Assembly: GCF_000600295.1 (NCBI RefSeq)
Contig: NZ_JEMG01000001.1
Coordinates: 715,920 to 779,919 of the forward strand
Origin: Hylemonella gracilis str. Niagara R
GTDB lineage: Bacteria; Pseudomonadota; Gammaproteobacteria; Burkholderiales; Burkholderiaceae_C
Length of the DNA stretch: 64,000 bases
Reading direction: 5' to 3'
The number at the start of each line of letters is the position of its first letter. Within the stretch, counting starts at the first letter, position 1. A program made the translations under genes and the position numbers. Below, piece by piece: positions 1-9,380 of the stretch. The notes beneath the pieces are model-generated. The model was not told the origin of the DNA, did not search any database, and saw only the letters and a program-made list of their open reading frames with translations.

Positions 1-174
1 GCTGCGTTGCAGCAGGCGCTGGCCCAGCGCCTTCTCGAGCCGGGCCACGGCGCGGCTGGCCGCCGAAGGCGTGGCCGCCATCTGGCGGGCCGCTTCCGAG
101 AAGCTGCCCGTCTCGACCACCCGGACGAAAACCGCCATTTCGTTCAGCAGATGCTGGGCCTGATTTGTGCTCAT
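1..174 (-). CDS. LysR-family transcriptional regulator, N-terminal fragment
   Basis: The reverse strand reads from an ATG at 174 and runs off the left edge, giving 58 residues. They form the N-terminal winged helix-turn-helix of a LysR regulator: hydrophobic F-V-R-V-V-E-T-G-S-F-S-E-A-A-R, then P-S-A-A-S-R-A-V-A-R-L-E-K-A-L-G as recognition helix. The effector domain lies outside the window. It is divergent from the LysE exporter at 265 with a 90-bp gap, the usual layout for a LysR protein controlling its neighbour, so it probably regulates that exporter (inference). Confidence 0.85.
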   Translation of the reverse strand, partial: MSTNQAQHLLNEMAVFVRVVETGSFSEAARQMAATPSAASRAVARLEKALGQRLLQRS

Positions 175-264
175 GGGGAACAAATGATTTGAAGCCGGGA
201 CGGATTATCACTTTGAACGCTAGCCTCTAGACTGCCTGCATCGTTTTGTGAATCGCTGCATGCC

Positions 265-930
265 ATGACCCTGCATACCTTTTTTGCCCCGTATTCCGTC
301 TATCTCTCCGAGTTTCTGAGCCTCGCCCTGATCCACTTCCTGCTGGTGATGGCGCCCGGCGCCGACTTTGCCATCGCGGTGCGCCAGAGCGTGCGCCACG
401 GCCGCCGCGCGGGGGTTTTCACGGCGCTGGGTTTCGGCGCCGGCACGGCGCTGCACGTGGCCTATACCTTGCTCGGCGTGAGCGCGCTGTTGCAGGCCAC
501 GCCCTGGCTGCTGCATGTCGTCCAGTGGCTGGGCGCGGCCTACCTGCTGTACCTGGGATTCGTGTTCATCCGCAGCCAGCCCATGGCCGTGGACCAGGCG
601 AATGCCGCGCTGATGGCTGCGGGGCCGCAGGATGCGCAAAGCCTACGCACCTCGTTCTGGACGGGTTTCGTGACCAACGCGACCAATCCCAAGGCCACGC
701 TGTTTTTCCTGGCGATGTTCACCACGCTGGTCAGCGCGAGCACGCCCCTGGCCGTGCAGGCTTTCTACGGGCTGTGGATGTGCGCGGCCATCGCGGCCTG
801 GTTCAGCTTCGTGGCGCTGGTCTTCACCAGCCCGCTGGTGCGCCAGCGCTTTCTGCGCAGCGGCCATTGGCTGGAGCGCGCCATGGGGCTGGTGCTGATG
901 GGTTTCGCGGCGCGCCTGTTGGTGGTTTGA
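265..930 (+). CDS. LysE/RhtB-family amino-acid exporter
   Basis: A 221-residue inner-membrane protein of the LysE/RhtB translocator family, normal length for these six-helix efflux carriers of amino acids or derivatives. The N-terminal helix carries the family signature M-A-P-G-A-D-F followed by a basic cytoplasmic loop (R-Q-S-V-R-H-G-R-R-A-G) and the glycine-rich second helix. A T-N-P-K-A-x-L-F-F motif lies near residue 140. Substrate cannot be read from sequence. It is divergent from a LysR gene that probably controls it. Confidence 0.88.
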   Translation: MTLHTFFAPYSVYLSEFLSLALIHFLLVMAPGADFAIAVRQSVRHGRRAGVFTALGFGAGTALHVAYTLLGVSALLQATPWLLHVVQWLGAAYLLYLGFVFIRSQPMAVDQANAALMAAGPQDAQSLRTSFWTGFVTNATNPKATLFFLAMFTTLVSASTPLAVQAFYGLWMCAAIAAWFSFVALVFTSPLVRQRFLRSGHWLERAMGLVLMGFAARLLVV

Positions 931-959
931 ACAGCGAGCTTGCGAAGCCGGACGACGGC

Positions 960-1454
960 TCAGCGTTTGCCGGAGCGCGGCGTGCCTGTCTTGGGTTGGG
1001 GTCTGGTCGCAGGTTTGGATTGGGACGCTGTGTTCTTGGCGGTGACACCGGATTTACGGGGCTTGTCGGACGCCGTGGCGGATTGGGTGGACTTGATGGC
1101 CCGGGGCGCTTTTGGAGGCTTGCGTGCCGCGAGCGCGGCTTCCATCGCCAGTCGCGCCCAGGGCAGCATCAGTGCGGGTGATTCAAGTGCTTCGGCTGGC
1201 GGTGTCCAGTAGCTCGTGACGACGGTGGGCTTGCGCGCCGAGCTTTGCTGGTAAGCAAAGGGCTGGCCACCCGCGTCAATGAAGCGCTGGCGTGTTGTCT
1301 CGCTGGTTTTCAGAAAGAGCCTGCCCTCCACGATGAAGGCGATGCAAAGCTCGTCCACGTAGAGGCCGTGCCCGCCGAACATGCGCTTGGCGTGCGCGTG
1401 CCCCAGGGGTGAGAACAGTTCGATGCAGTGCTCGGCAAGTGCTTCGTGGGCCAT
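960..1454 (-). CDS. TfoX/Sxy N-terminal domain protein with a basic C-terminal tail
   Basis: 164 residues starting M-A-H-E-A-L-A-E-H. Residues 1-95 match the TfoX/Sxy N-terminal domain: R-M-F-G-G-H-G-L-Y, then an F-I-V-E-G-R-L-F-L-K strand and a Y-W-x-P-P motif. From about residue 110 the protein becomes a low-complexity Lys/Ala/Pro/Ser/Thr tail with K-P-P-K-A-P, K-P-R-K-S-G and P-R-S-G-K-R stretches, resembling histone-H1-like DNA-binding tails. The longer frame back to 1529 is possible, but its extra 25 residues do not resemble the family. Proteins with only the N-terminal domain are of uncertain function; competence control is established only for Sxy/TfoX proper. Confidence 0.75.
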   Translation of the reverse strand: MAHEALAEHCIELFSPLGHAHAKRMFGGHGLYVDELCIAFIVEGRLFLKTSETTRQRFIDAGGQPFAYQQSSARKPTVVTSYWTPPAEALESPALMLPWARLAMEAALAARKPPKAPRAIKSTQSATASDKPRKSGVTAKNTASQSKPATRPQPKTGTPRSGKR

Positions 1455-1534
1455 GGGGTTGACAAGGAGGACGTGTGAGGGGAGCGGTGCACGCGGTCTG
1501 AGCGAGGTCGGGCGTCGCGCGAGAATCACGTTCC

Positions 1535-1861
1535 ATGATCCAGCGCATCATTCTGATCGAGACCGAGGCGCCCGCCAAGCCGGACATCGGCGCGCCCTGC
1601 AACGGCTGCGGTCTGTGCTGTCTGCACGCGCCATGCCCCTTGGGCGTGCTGGTTTCGCGGCGCTGGCGCGGGGCCTGCGCCGCCTTGCGCTGGGACGCGG
1701 TGCAGCGGCGTTACCTGTGTGGATTGCTCGTGCCCGCGCGCCCAAGCGGGCCGCGCTGGTGGCGCATCGTGAAACAGTTTTGGCTGCGCCGCTGGATCGC
1801 GGCGGGTCATGGCTGTGACGCGGACGTGGTGGCGGAAAACATTCCACACGGAAGGGATTGA
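1535..1861 (+). CDS. small cysteine-cluster protein (YkgJ-like, putative metal chelation)
   Basis: A 108-residue protein with an N-terminal cysteine cluster P-C-N-G-C-G-L-C-C-L-H-A-P-C at about residues 22-35 (C-x2-C-x2-C-C-x4-C), and later C48, C62 and C94. The C-x2-C-x2-C-C pattern resembles the UPF0153/YkgJ zinc- or iron-chelating cluster proteins, but the rest has no domain I recognise. It is tryptophan- and arginine-rich after residue 75. Its start lies five bases beyond the divergent longest frame of the TfoX-like gene. Coding status rests on the cysteine spacing and an uninterrupted frame; function unknown. Confidence 0.6.
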   Translation: MIQRIILIETEAPAKPDIGAPCNGCGLCCLHAPCPLGVLVSRRWRGACAALRWDAVQRRYLCGLLVPARPSGPRWWRIVKQFWLRRWIAAGHGCDADVVAENIPHGRD

Positions 1862-1933
1862 GGAGCCGGTTTGGCGCATCAGGCGATAGCCGTTAAAACA
1901 GCGGGTTCCGAAAAATGAATCCAACGACTGCGC

Positions 1934-1940
1934 AAGGAGG
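1934..1940 (+). promoter_or_regulatory. strong Shine-Dalgarno AAGGAGG that decides the mscS start
   Basis: AAGGAGG lies 8 nt before a TTG at 1949, ideal spacing. The alternative GTG at 1940 overlaps the last base of this sequence and could not use it, so TTG is the likely start. Confidence 0.6.
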
Positions 1941-1948
1941 TGCCGACA

Positions 1949-3031
1949 TTGACCTGGATTGAAAACCTGCTGACTCCCGTATCTTCCACCTGGGGTGGGG
2001 TGCTGCTGGTGCTGGTGCTGGCGGTGACGCTGAGCGTGTTGACGTTTTACGCGGGGCGGCGCCTGATCGTGCGCGTCACCACGCCCGAGTCCATGCTGCG
2101 CCATGTGCTGATGTCCGTCCTGGGGCCCGCGCGCTGGGCCGTGCCCGTGGCGGTGGGTCTACTGGTCTTGCAAGCCTCGCCCGGGAGTCTGCCTTGGATG
2201 GACGGCGCGCGCCACATCACGGGCCTGCTGCTGATTGGCCTGTGCACCTCGCTGACCATGCGCGCGCTCACGGGGTTCGCCAATGGCGTGCTCGCGCGCT
2301 ACCCGGTGGACGTGGAGGAGAACATGGAGGCTCGGCGCGTCCACACGCAAGCGCGCGTGTTATCGCGCTTGGCCCAGGTGGTCGTTTTCCTTGCCGGTCT
2401 GGCCTTCATGCTGATGACCTTTCCTGGTGCTCGCCAAGTGGGCACCAGTCTGCTCGCCTCGGCCGGTGTGCTGGGCTTGGTGGTCGGTATCGCGGCGCGT
2501 CCGGTGTTCAGCAATCTGATCGCGGGTCTGCAGATCGCGCTGACTCAGCCCATCCGCATCGACGATGTGCTGATCGTGCAGGGAGAGTGGGGGCGGGTCG
2601 AGGAAATTACCGGCACCTATGTCGTGTTTCGCGTCTGGGACGATCGACGATTGGTCATCCCCCTGCAGTGGTTCATCGACAACCCCTTCGAGAACTGGAC
2701 ACGCACCGGCTCGGCCCTGCTGGGCACGGTGTTCCTGTGGGTGGATTTCGCCCTGCCACTGGCGCCGCTGCGTGCCGAGCTGGAGCGAGTCGTCACAACC
2801 TTCCCGGAATGGGACGGGCGCATGGTCCTGCTGCATGTGACGGACACCAACGACCGCGCCATGCAGGTGCGCGCGCTGGTGACCGCGCAGGACGCGCCGC
2901 GCATGTTCGAGCTGCGTTGCAAGGTGCGCGAGGCGCTGATCGACTTCATCCAGAGCCAATATCCAGGTCGCTTGCCCCGGCTGCGGGTGGATGACCTGCG
3001 ACTGGACGACAAGCAGCCCCTGGCTGCTTGA
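1949..3031 (+). CDS. MscS-family mechanosensitive ion channel
   Basis: About 360 residues. The N-terminal half has four to five hydrophobic segments (first near residues 12-35, then about 55-70, 85-105, 145-165). The pore-lining helix follows with T-S-L-L-A-S-A-G-V-L-G-L-V-V-G-I-A-A, the MscS TM3 pattern. The cytoplasmic beta domain has the conserved Q-P-I-R-I-D-D and the E-E-I-T-G-T-Y-V-V-F-R-x-W-D-D-R-R-L-V-I-P-L-Q-W-F sequence, then a mixed alpha/beta end. The family opens under membrane tension on hypo-osmotic shock, releasing solutes. TTG is chosen as start because of the well-placed upstream ribosome-binding site. Confidence 0.88.
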   Translation: MTWIENLLTPVSSTWGGVLLVLVLAVTLSVLTFYAGRRLIVRVTTPESMLRHVLMSVLGPARWAVPVAVGLLVLQASPGSLPWMDGARHITGLLLIGLCTSLTMRALTGFANGVLARYPVDVEENMEARRVHTQARVLSRLAQVVVFLAGLAFMLMTFPGARQVGTSLLASAGVLGLVVGIAARPVFSNLIAGLQIALTQPIRIDDVLIVQGEWGRVEEITGTYVVFRVWDDRRLVIPLQWFIDNPFENWTRTGSALLGTVFLWVDFALPLAPLRAELERVVTTFPEWDGRMVLLHVTDTNDRAMQVRALVTAQDAPRMFELRCKVREALIDFIQSQYPGRLPRLRVDDLRLDDKQPLAA

Positions 3032-3057
3032 GCGTCGCGCGGGAACGCTCCGCCTGA

Positions 3058-3858
3058 CTAAGACCGGCTCTGCAGCAGCGCGCGCGCCAGCTCGGTGAAG
3101 CCCGCGCCGCGTTCCCCCGTCGTCAGGTAACGCGGCCGGTGTGTCAGCTGGGGCAGGAAGCGCGCGATGTTGGCTACACCCACGCTGTGTCGGAAATGCT
3201 GAAACATGAGTTGGTCGTTGGTCGAGTCGCCGACGTAGACCCACTGGTCCAGCTCCTCGCCGAGCTCCCGGCCCAGCAACTCGCGCACGATCCAGCGCGC
3301 ACCATTCCATTTGTCGTGCGCGCCGATCCAGCCATTGATGTGGATGCTGCTGACCGTGGCGTTCAGGCCCTCGGCCTGCATGATGCGCACCGCCTGGTCG
3401 ATGGCCTCGGGTGGCAACTGCGTGAATTCGCTGTGGTCGATGGCGATGTCAGTCTCGCGCCCCGGGCTGTCCTGGGCCAGCGTCGTGCCCGGCACTTCGC
3501 GCAGCACGCGCTGCGCAACCTCTTGCAGACGTTCGTGGTTGCGGCGGCGCGTGGCTTCGTCCTGCTGGTAGATCTTGCGCGCGCCCCCATCGACCCAGGC
3601 GACCGAGCCGTTCTCCGCCACCAGGGCCTGCACCGGCCAGCTGCGCGCGTGCGGCGCGCTCCAGCCGATGGGTCGACCCGTGACCGGGATGACGGCGATG
3701 CCGGCCTCACGCAGCGCGTCCAGCGCTTGCCGCGCGTCGGGCGTGATCGCGCCTTCGGTGGTCAGCGTATCGTCGATGTCGGTCAGCACGCCGCTGATGC
3801 GGCGGCGTGCTTCGGCGGGCCAGGTGGGCAGGGCGAGCAACGTGGGCGAGGAGTGCAT
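3058..3858 (-). CDS. HAD-superfamily (type IIB-like) phosphatase
   Basis: 266 residues from the ATG at 3858; upstream in-frame ATGs give a poorly conserved leader. HAD motif I is D-I-D-D-T-L-T at about residues 21-27. Motif II is the threonine in I-P-V-T-G-R-P. The late acidic motif is G-D-S-T-N-D-Q. A cap region between them carries N-G-S-V-A-W and H-I-N-G-W-I-G, reminiscent of sucrose-phosphate or mannosyl-3-phosphoglycerate phosphatases. It should hydrolyse a phosphorylated sugar-like substrate with Mg2+, but the exact substrate is unknown. It is divergent from the alpha/beta hydrolase at 3920. Confidence 0.83.
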   Translation of the reverse strand: MHSSPTLLALPTWPAEARRRISGVLTDIDDTLTTEGAITPDARQALDALREAGIAVIPVTGRPIGWSAPHARSWPVQALVAENGSVAWVDGGARKIYQQDEATRRRNHERLQEVAQRVLREVPGTTLAQDSPGRETDIAIDHSEFTQLPPEAIDQAVRIMQAEGLNATVSSIHINGWIGAHDKWNGARWIVRELLGRELGEELDQWVYVGDSTNDQLMFQHFRHSVGVANIARFLPQLTHRPRYLTTGERGAGFTELARALLQSRS

Positions 3859-3919
3859 GAGGATTCGGGGAGAATGCGCGGCAACATTATCCGGGGCCGC
3901 CGAGCGGTGAGTGAGTGCG

Positions 3920-4798
3920 ATGGAAGAAATACACGGCGTGGCACATGAGGTGCAGCACGAGGGGCTGCGCCTGCATGTCTGGGAGAAATACACGGGCAGT
4001 CCCCAAGGCAAGCCCGTGCTGGTGCTGGCCCATGGTTCGGCAACGGGGGGGCGTGAGAGTTTTGACCTGCAGGTGCCGGGCCAACCCAGCTACAGCACCA
4101 TGGACTTTCTGGCGCTGCAAGGCTTCGATGTCTACGCGCTCGACGTGCGGGGTTTCGGCCGTTCTACCAAACCGGACGCCTTCCTGACAACCGAGCAGGC
4201 CGCGAGTGACCTGGGCCTGGTGGTGGACCATGTGCGCGCGCTGCGCGGCGTGGAACGTGTGCTTCTGTTGGCCTGGTCCTGGGGCACGCAGTATGGCGGG
4301 CAGTTCGTGATGGCCTATCCGGAGAAAGTGGCGCGTTACGCCAGCTACGCGCAGATGCATGCCGACAGCCCGGACCTGAAGACGCGCCGCCCGCGTCTGG
4401 CCGTGTTCCAGCGCAGCCCCTACATCCGCATCACCGAGCAGGGCTGGAAGCTGCGGTTCCATTCCCTGACGCCCGACGCTGTGAACGATCCGGCGGTCAT
4501 GGACGCCTTCGCCCGCGCCGCCGTGGCGGCGGAAGAGAAATCGCCCACCGGCCCGCAGATCGATGTGCTCACCCGCCTGCCCCTGGTGGACCCCAGCCGC
4601 ATCACCGTGCCCACGCTGATGGTCCACGGCGAGTACGACGATGTGGCCGATACCGAGGGTTTGCTGCCTTTTTTCGCGGCCCTGCCCAATCCGGACAAGC
4701 AGTACGTGGTCGTTCCCGAAGGCGGGCACATGCTGCATCTGCAGCAAGGCCATCGGCGTTTGCAGCGGGTGCTGGGGGCTTGGTTCTCCGCAAGCTGA
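3920..4798 (+). CDS. alpha/beta-fold hydrolase with an A-W-S-W-G nucleophile elbow
   Basis: About 292 residues from the ATG at 3920 (a GTG at 3911 would add three). Alpha/beta-hydrolase features are L-A-H-G-S (oxyanion region), D-V-R-G-F-G-R-S, the nucleophile elbow A-W-S-W-G, acid candidate in V-H-G-E-Y-D-D, and catalytic His in P-E-G-G-H-M-L. The elbow has Ala in place of the first Gly of G-x-S-x-G, which some family members tolerate. Substrate is not inferable. It ends before a shared bidirectional terminator. Confidence 0.8.
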   Translation: MEEIHGVAHEVQHEGLRLHVWEKYTGSPQGKPVLVLAHGSATGGRESFDLQVPGQPSYSTMDFLALQGFDVYALDVRGFGRSTKPDAFLTTEQAASDLGLVVDHVRALRGVERVLLLAWSWGTQYGGQFVMAYPEKVARYASYAQMHADSPDLKTRRPRLAVFQRSPYIRITEQGWKLRFHSLTPDAVNDPAVMDAFARAAVAAEEKSPTGPQIDVLTRLPLVDPSRITVPTLMVHGEYDDVADTEGLLPFFAALPNPDKQYVVVPEGGHMLHLQQGHRRLQRVLGAWFSAS

Positions 4799-4906
4799 GC
4801 GCTTGCCTCGGTGTTGCGGGTCGTTTAGTCGGCCTGGAATGGCCGCGTCGCTGTCGCGTCGGGGGGATGCCGGGCCTGTTGGACAGGTCGCCGCATCGGC
4901 CCCAGG

Positions 4907-4947
4907 GAGATCAAAAAACCCGGCATAGGGCCGGGTTTTTTGATCTC
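4907..4947. terminator. bidirectional rho-independent terminator
   Basis: A perfect 18-bp stem, 4907-4924 pairing with 4930-4947, with the 5-base loop ATAGG. The core is ACCCGGC/GCCGGGT flanked by six A on the left and six T on the right, so it works in both directions. It lies between the convergent hydrolase (+) and DUF4148 gene (-). Confidence 0.9.
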
Positions 4948-4959
4948 AGTGGCTGGAAC

Positions 4960-5481
4960 TCAGTTGAAGTTCACTGCGCCGTCCTTGCGGGCGGCGGTGT
5001 TGGTGTGCGCCGCCACTTGCTGGGCGTACAGGCCGGGGAACTGCTCGTTCAGCGTCATGCGGTCTTCGCCAGCGGCCACGATGTCGCCGGTGCGCACGGC
5101 GTCGGTCAACTCGGCCAGGACCTGCTCACGCGTCTTGCCGGCCTTGGCGACTTGCTTCGGGTACAGATCGGGGAACATCTGGTTGAACTTGTTGGAGGTG
5201 CCCTGGATCACGTCGCCGTTGCGCACGGCGGTGCTCAGCTCGGCCAGGACTTGCTCACGGCTCTTGCCAGCGTCGGCGGTTTGTTGGGGGTACAGACCGG
5301 GGAATTGTTGGTTCAGCGTCATGTTGTCTTCGCCGATGGCCACGATGTTGCCGGTGCGCACGGCCTGGGCCAGTTCGGCCTGGACTTGGTCGCGGGTCTT
5401 GGCGGAGGTGTCAGCCAGGGCGGGGCCGGCTATCAGGGCGGCGGCGATGGCGACAAGGGAGAAGGAGGTGCTGCGGTTCAT
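4960..5481 (-). CDS. secreted DUF4148 protein with three tandem repeats
   Basis: 173 residues. A signal peptide (M-N-R-S-T-S-F..., hydrophobic core, A-L-A-D cleavage site near residue 23) is followed by three repeats of about 43-45 residues. Each starts K-[TS]-R-[DE]-Q-V-x-A-E-L, continues A-V-R-[TN]-G-[ND]-[IV], and ends F-P-[GD]-L-Y-x-[QK]-Q. DUF4148 proteins are small periplasmic proteins frequent in Burkholderiales and of unknown function; most have one copy, so three is notable. Repeats 1 and 3 share an E-D-[NR]-M-T-L-N element; repeat 2 has a shorter T-S-N-K-F-N version. Confidence 0.88.
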   Translation of the reverse strand: MNRSTSFSLVAIAAALIAGPALADTSAKTRDQVQAELAQAVRTGNIVAIGEDNMTLNQQFPGLYPQQTADAGKSREQVLAELSTAVRNGDVIQGTSNKFNQMFPDLYPKQVAKAGKTREQVLAELTDAVRTGDIVAAGEDRMTLNEQFPGLYAQQVAAHTNTAARKDGAVNFN

Positions 5482-5695
5482 GATGGGAATCCTTTCGGTT
5501 GCTTCAATGGGCAGTGGTCGGCAGGTCGGACTGACCGAGCTCTAGGCCACATCGATGCGCGTTGTTGAAGAGCGCTGCGTCGATGGGATGAACTGTATGC
5601 TTGCTGAAACAATAGATAAACCGGCAAAACCGAATCTCGGTATTCCCAAAATAGAAACAATAGGGTCTTGAAACTCCGGGGAAATACCAGGGTCG

Positions 5696-6445
5696 TCAGC
5701 GCAGGCGGACCGGTGCCTTGCCTTCGGCCAGCAGGGTGGCCATGACCTGCAGGGTGACGGTGGTTCGGCCGCCTTCCGTCGGCATCGGCATGCTCTCGCT
5801 GGCCATGTCGGCGCCCTTGGCCATGGCCAGCACGCGCATGGGGCGCGGCATGGCCTGGGACTGGTCGAGCGCCAGCGTCTGGATGCGGTACTGCGCGAAA
5901 CCGAAAGCCGCCGCCGTGGCGCGGGCCTTTTGGTCGACGCTGCGCGCCAGTTCGGCGATGAGCTGGTCCCGCGCCTTGTCGTGCGCGGCGGACGAGAGCG
6001 AGAAGTCGACGGACTGGATGCGCATGTCGCGGCTGAGTTCGGAACTCAGGGCGCCCAGTTCGGCGAAATTGCGCGACTGCAGCACGATGCTGCCGCTGAC
6101 CGTCCAGCGCTGCGTCTTGCCCTTGGCGTCGTAGATGGGTTGTGTGGTCACGCTGCCGAGCCGGGCCTCGACGCCGCTGGTTTTTTGTGCCTGGGCCAGC
6201 GCCTCGTTCAGCCGCCCCAGTACCCGCTGCGTCAACGCACGGGTGTCTTCTCCATCCTCGGACGTGCCGAGCGTGACATGCATGCGGTCGTTGTCCACCT
6301 CGACCGAGGCATGCGCGTCCAGTGTGATCGTGGTCGCGGCTGCGGGGTTGGGCAGGAAGCTCTGGGCTTGGGCGGCGCCGGTCAGCAGCAGGGCGAGCAG
6401 GGCGGCAGTCAGGGCGAAACAGGCAGACAGGGTGCGGGTTTTCAT
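5696..6445 (-). CDS. SIMPL (DUF541) domain periplasmic protein
   Basis: 249 residues from the ATG at 6445; the frame extends upstream but a signal peptide starts here (M-K-T-R-T-L-S..., hydrophobic run, A-Q-A-Q near residue 28). The mature part has T-I-T-L-D-A-H-A-S-V-E-V-D-N-D and a conserved S-V-D-F-S-L-S segment, then A-x-x-K-A-x-A-x-A-A-A-F-G. This is the SIMPL/DUF541 pattern shared with oxidative-stress protein YggE. It is probably a periplasmic oligomer of unclear biochemical role. Confidence 0.85.
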   Translation of the reverse strand: MKTRTLSACFALTAALLALLLTGAAQAQSFLPNPAAATTITLDAHASVEVDNDRMHVTLGTSEDGEDTRALTQRVLGRLNEALAQAQKTSGVEARLGSVTTQPIYDAKGKTQRWTVSGSIVLQSRNFAELGALSSELSRDMRIQSVDFSLSSAAHDKARDQLIAELARSVDQKARATAAAFGFAQYRIQTLALDQSQAMPRPMRVLAMAKGADMASESMPMPTEGGRTTVTLQVMATLLAEGKAPVRLR

Positions 6446-6582
6446 GGCGGGTTCCTCGTGGAATCGTGCGTATGAGTTGTCAGGATGTGCAGAGGCGGGG
6501 CTCCGCGGGGCTGAGAAGCGGTGGGTGTCAGAAGGCGGACGCGATGAGTGCGTCCGCATCATGGCATCGTTGCGTGACGCTG

Positions 6583-8211
<1,629 letters not shown>

Positions 8212-8374
8212 GGGGCGGTTCCAGAAAAAGCAAAAGCAAGCCCACTGTCGAAGCGGCCTGCTGGAAGGGCGGGATTTTATCTGGTCGTCACTGTCGGCCG
8301 ACCCTGTTAACGCCACGGCGGCGGCAGGGCACAATGGGGAAAACAAAAAGTATTTCCTCTCGCTAGGAGACAAC

Positions 8375-9358
8375 ATGCCCTCGCTCACCCCCGGCCCAGC
8401 TTCGACACGTCACTTTTCGGTGGACGCGACGCCTGGCCCCATGCGCGCCCAACAGTTCCAGCGGGAAATGCGCTCCATTTTTGCCATCAACCTGGCCGTC
8501 AGCAGTCCGCCGGAAAGGCCGCTGAAGGCGGAGGTGCAGGGGTACCACGGGCGCAATCTGCGCTTCGCATCCTTGCGCTTTTCGCCTCATTCCACTGCTT
8601 CCCCACATGCCGCTCCGTTGGATGACTCGCGCTTGCTGGTCGCTTGTCACAAGCAAGGCAGCGCCATCGTTGCGCAAGGTGGGCGCGAAAGCCAGATCGA
8701 GGCGGGTGACTTCTTTGTGATTGATCCCTCGAAGCCTTTCCACATCCACACCACCGAGTGCCATGTGCAATCGGTCTACATCAAACCCCACGCCTTGCGT
8801 CGGGTGCTACCGCAGTGGGAGGCCTTGACCGCGCGCGCGATCCATCCCGACTGCAAGCTCGCGAACTTGTTCACCCTGATGCTGGACCAGCTCGTGTCGT
8901 TGGCGCCGTCGATGACCGAGGAGACCGCCGACGACATCGCCGAGGCCCTTCCGCATCTCCTGGCGCCGGCGCTACGCTCGCTCGAAAGCGAGCCCGAAGA
9001 TGCGCCCACGCGCCTGAGGGAACTGCATCGCCATCGCATCCTGCGCTATGTGCGCGACAACCTCTGGGACAGTCAGCTCGACGCCAACGCCATCGCCCGC
9101 GGCGTGCAACTGTCCGCGCGACACGTCTACGATCTGTTCGCCGAGAAGGATGGCGAAACCTTGATGAAGTGGGTCTGGAAGCAGCGCTTGCAGCTGTGCC
9201 GCCGGGATCTGGAAGAGCCGACGCTGAGTGCCCGATCCATCAGTGAAATCGCCTACACCTGGGGTTTCAGCAATGTCTCTCATTTCAGCCGGGCCTTCAA
9301 GGCGGCCTACGGTATCGGTCCGCGCGAATTTCGCAACCAGCGCCAAGTCGCCCACTGA
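8375..9358 (+). CDS. AraC-family regulator, probable control of the catabolic cluster
   Basis: 327 residues, ATG at 8375 preceded by TAGGAGA. The N-terminal half is a cupin-like sensing domain (I-E-A-G-D-F-F-V-I-D-P-S-K-P-F). The C-terminal 100 residues are an AraC/XylS double helix-turn-helix: L-D-A-N-A-I-A-R-G-V-Q-L-S-A-R-H-V, then I-S-E-I-A-Y-T-W-G-F-S-N-V-S-H-F-S-R-A-F-K, ending G-I-G-P-R-E-F-R. This layout resembles AraC activators of aromatic catabolic operons. It sits directly beside the monooxygenase/dioxygenase genes, so it is the likely regulator; the inducer is unknown. Confidence 0.88.
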   Translation: MPSLTPGPASTRHFSVDATPGPMRAQQFQREMRSIFAINLAVSSPPERPLKAEVQGYHGRNLRFASLRFSPHSTASPHAAPLDDSRLLVACHKQGSAIVAQGGRESQIEAGDFFVIDPSKPFHIHTTECHVQSVYIKPHALRRVLPQWEALTARAIHPDCKLANLFTLMLDQLVSLAPSMTEETADDIAEALPHLLAPALRSLESEPEDAPTRLRELHRHRILRYVRDNLWDSQLDANAIARGVQLSARHVYDLFAEKDGETLMKWVWKQRLQLCRRDLEEPTLSARSISEIAYTWGFSNVSHFSRAFKAAYGIGPREFRNQRQVAH

Positions 9359-9380
9359 GACGGTGCCGCGCTGGCCGGCT

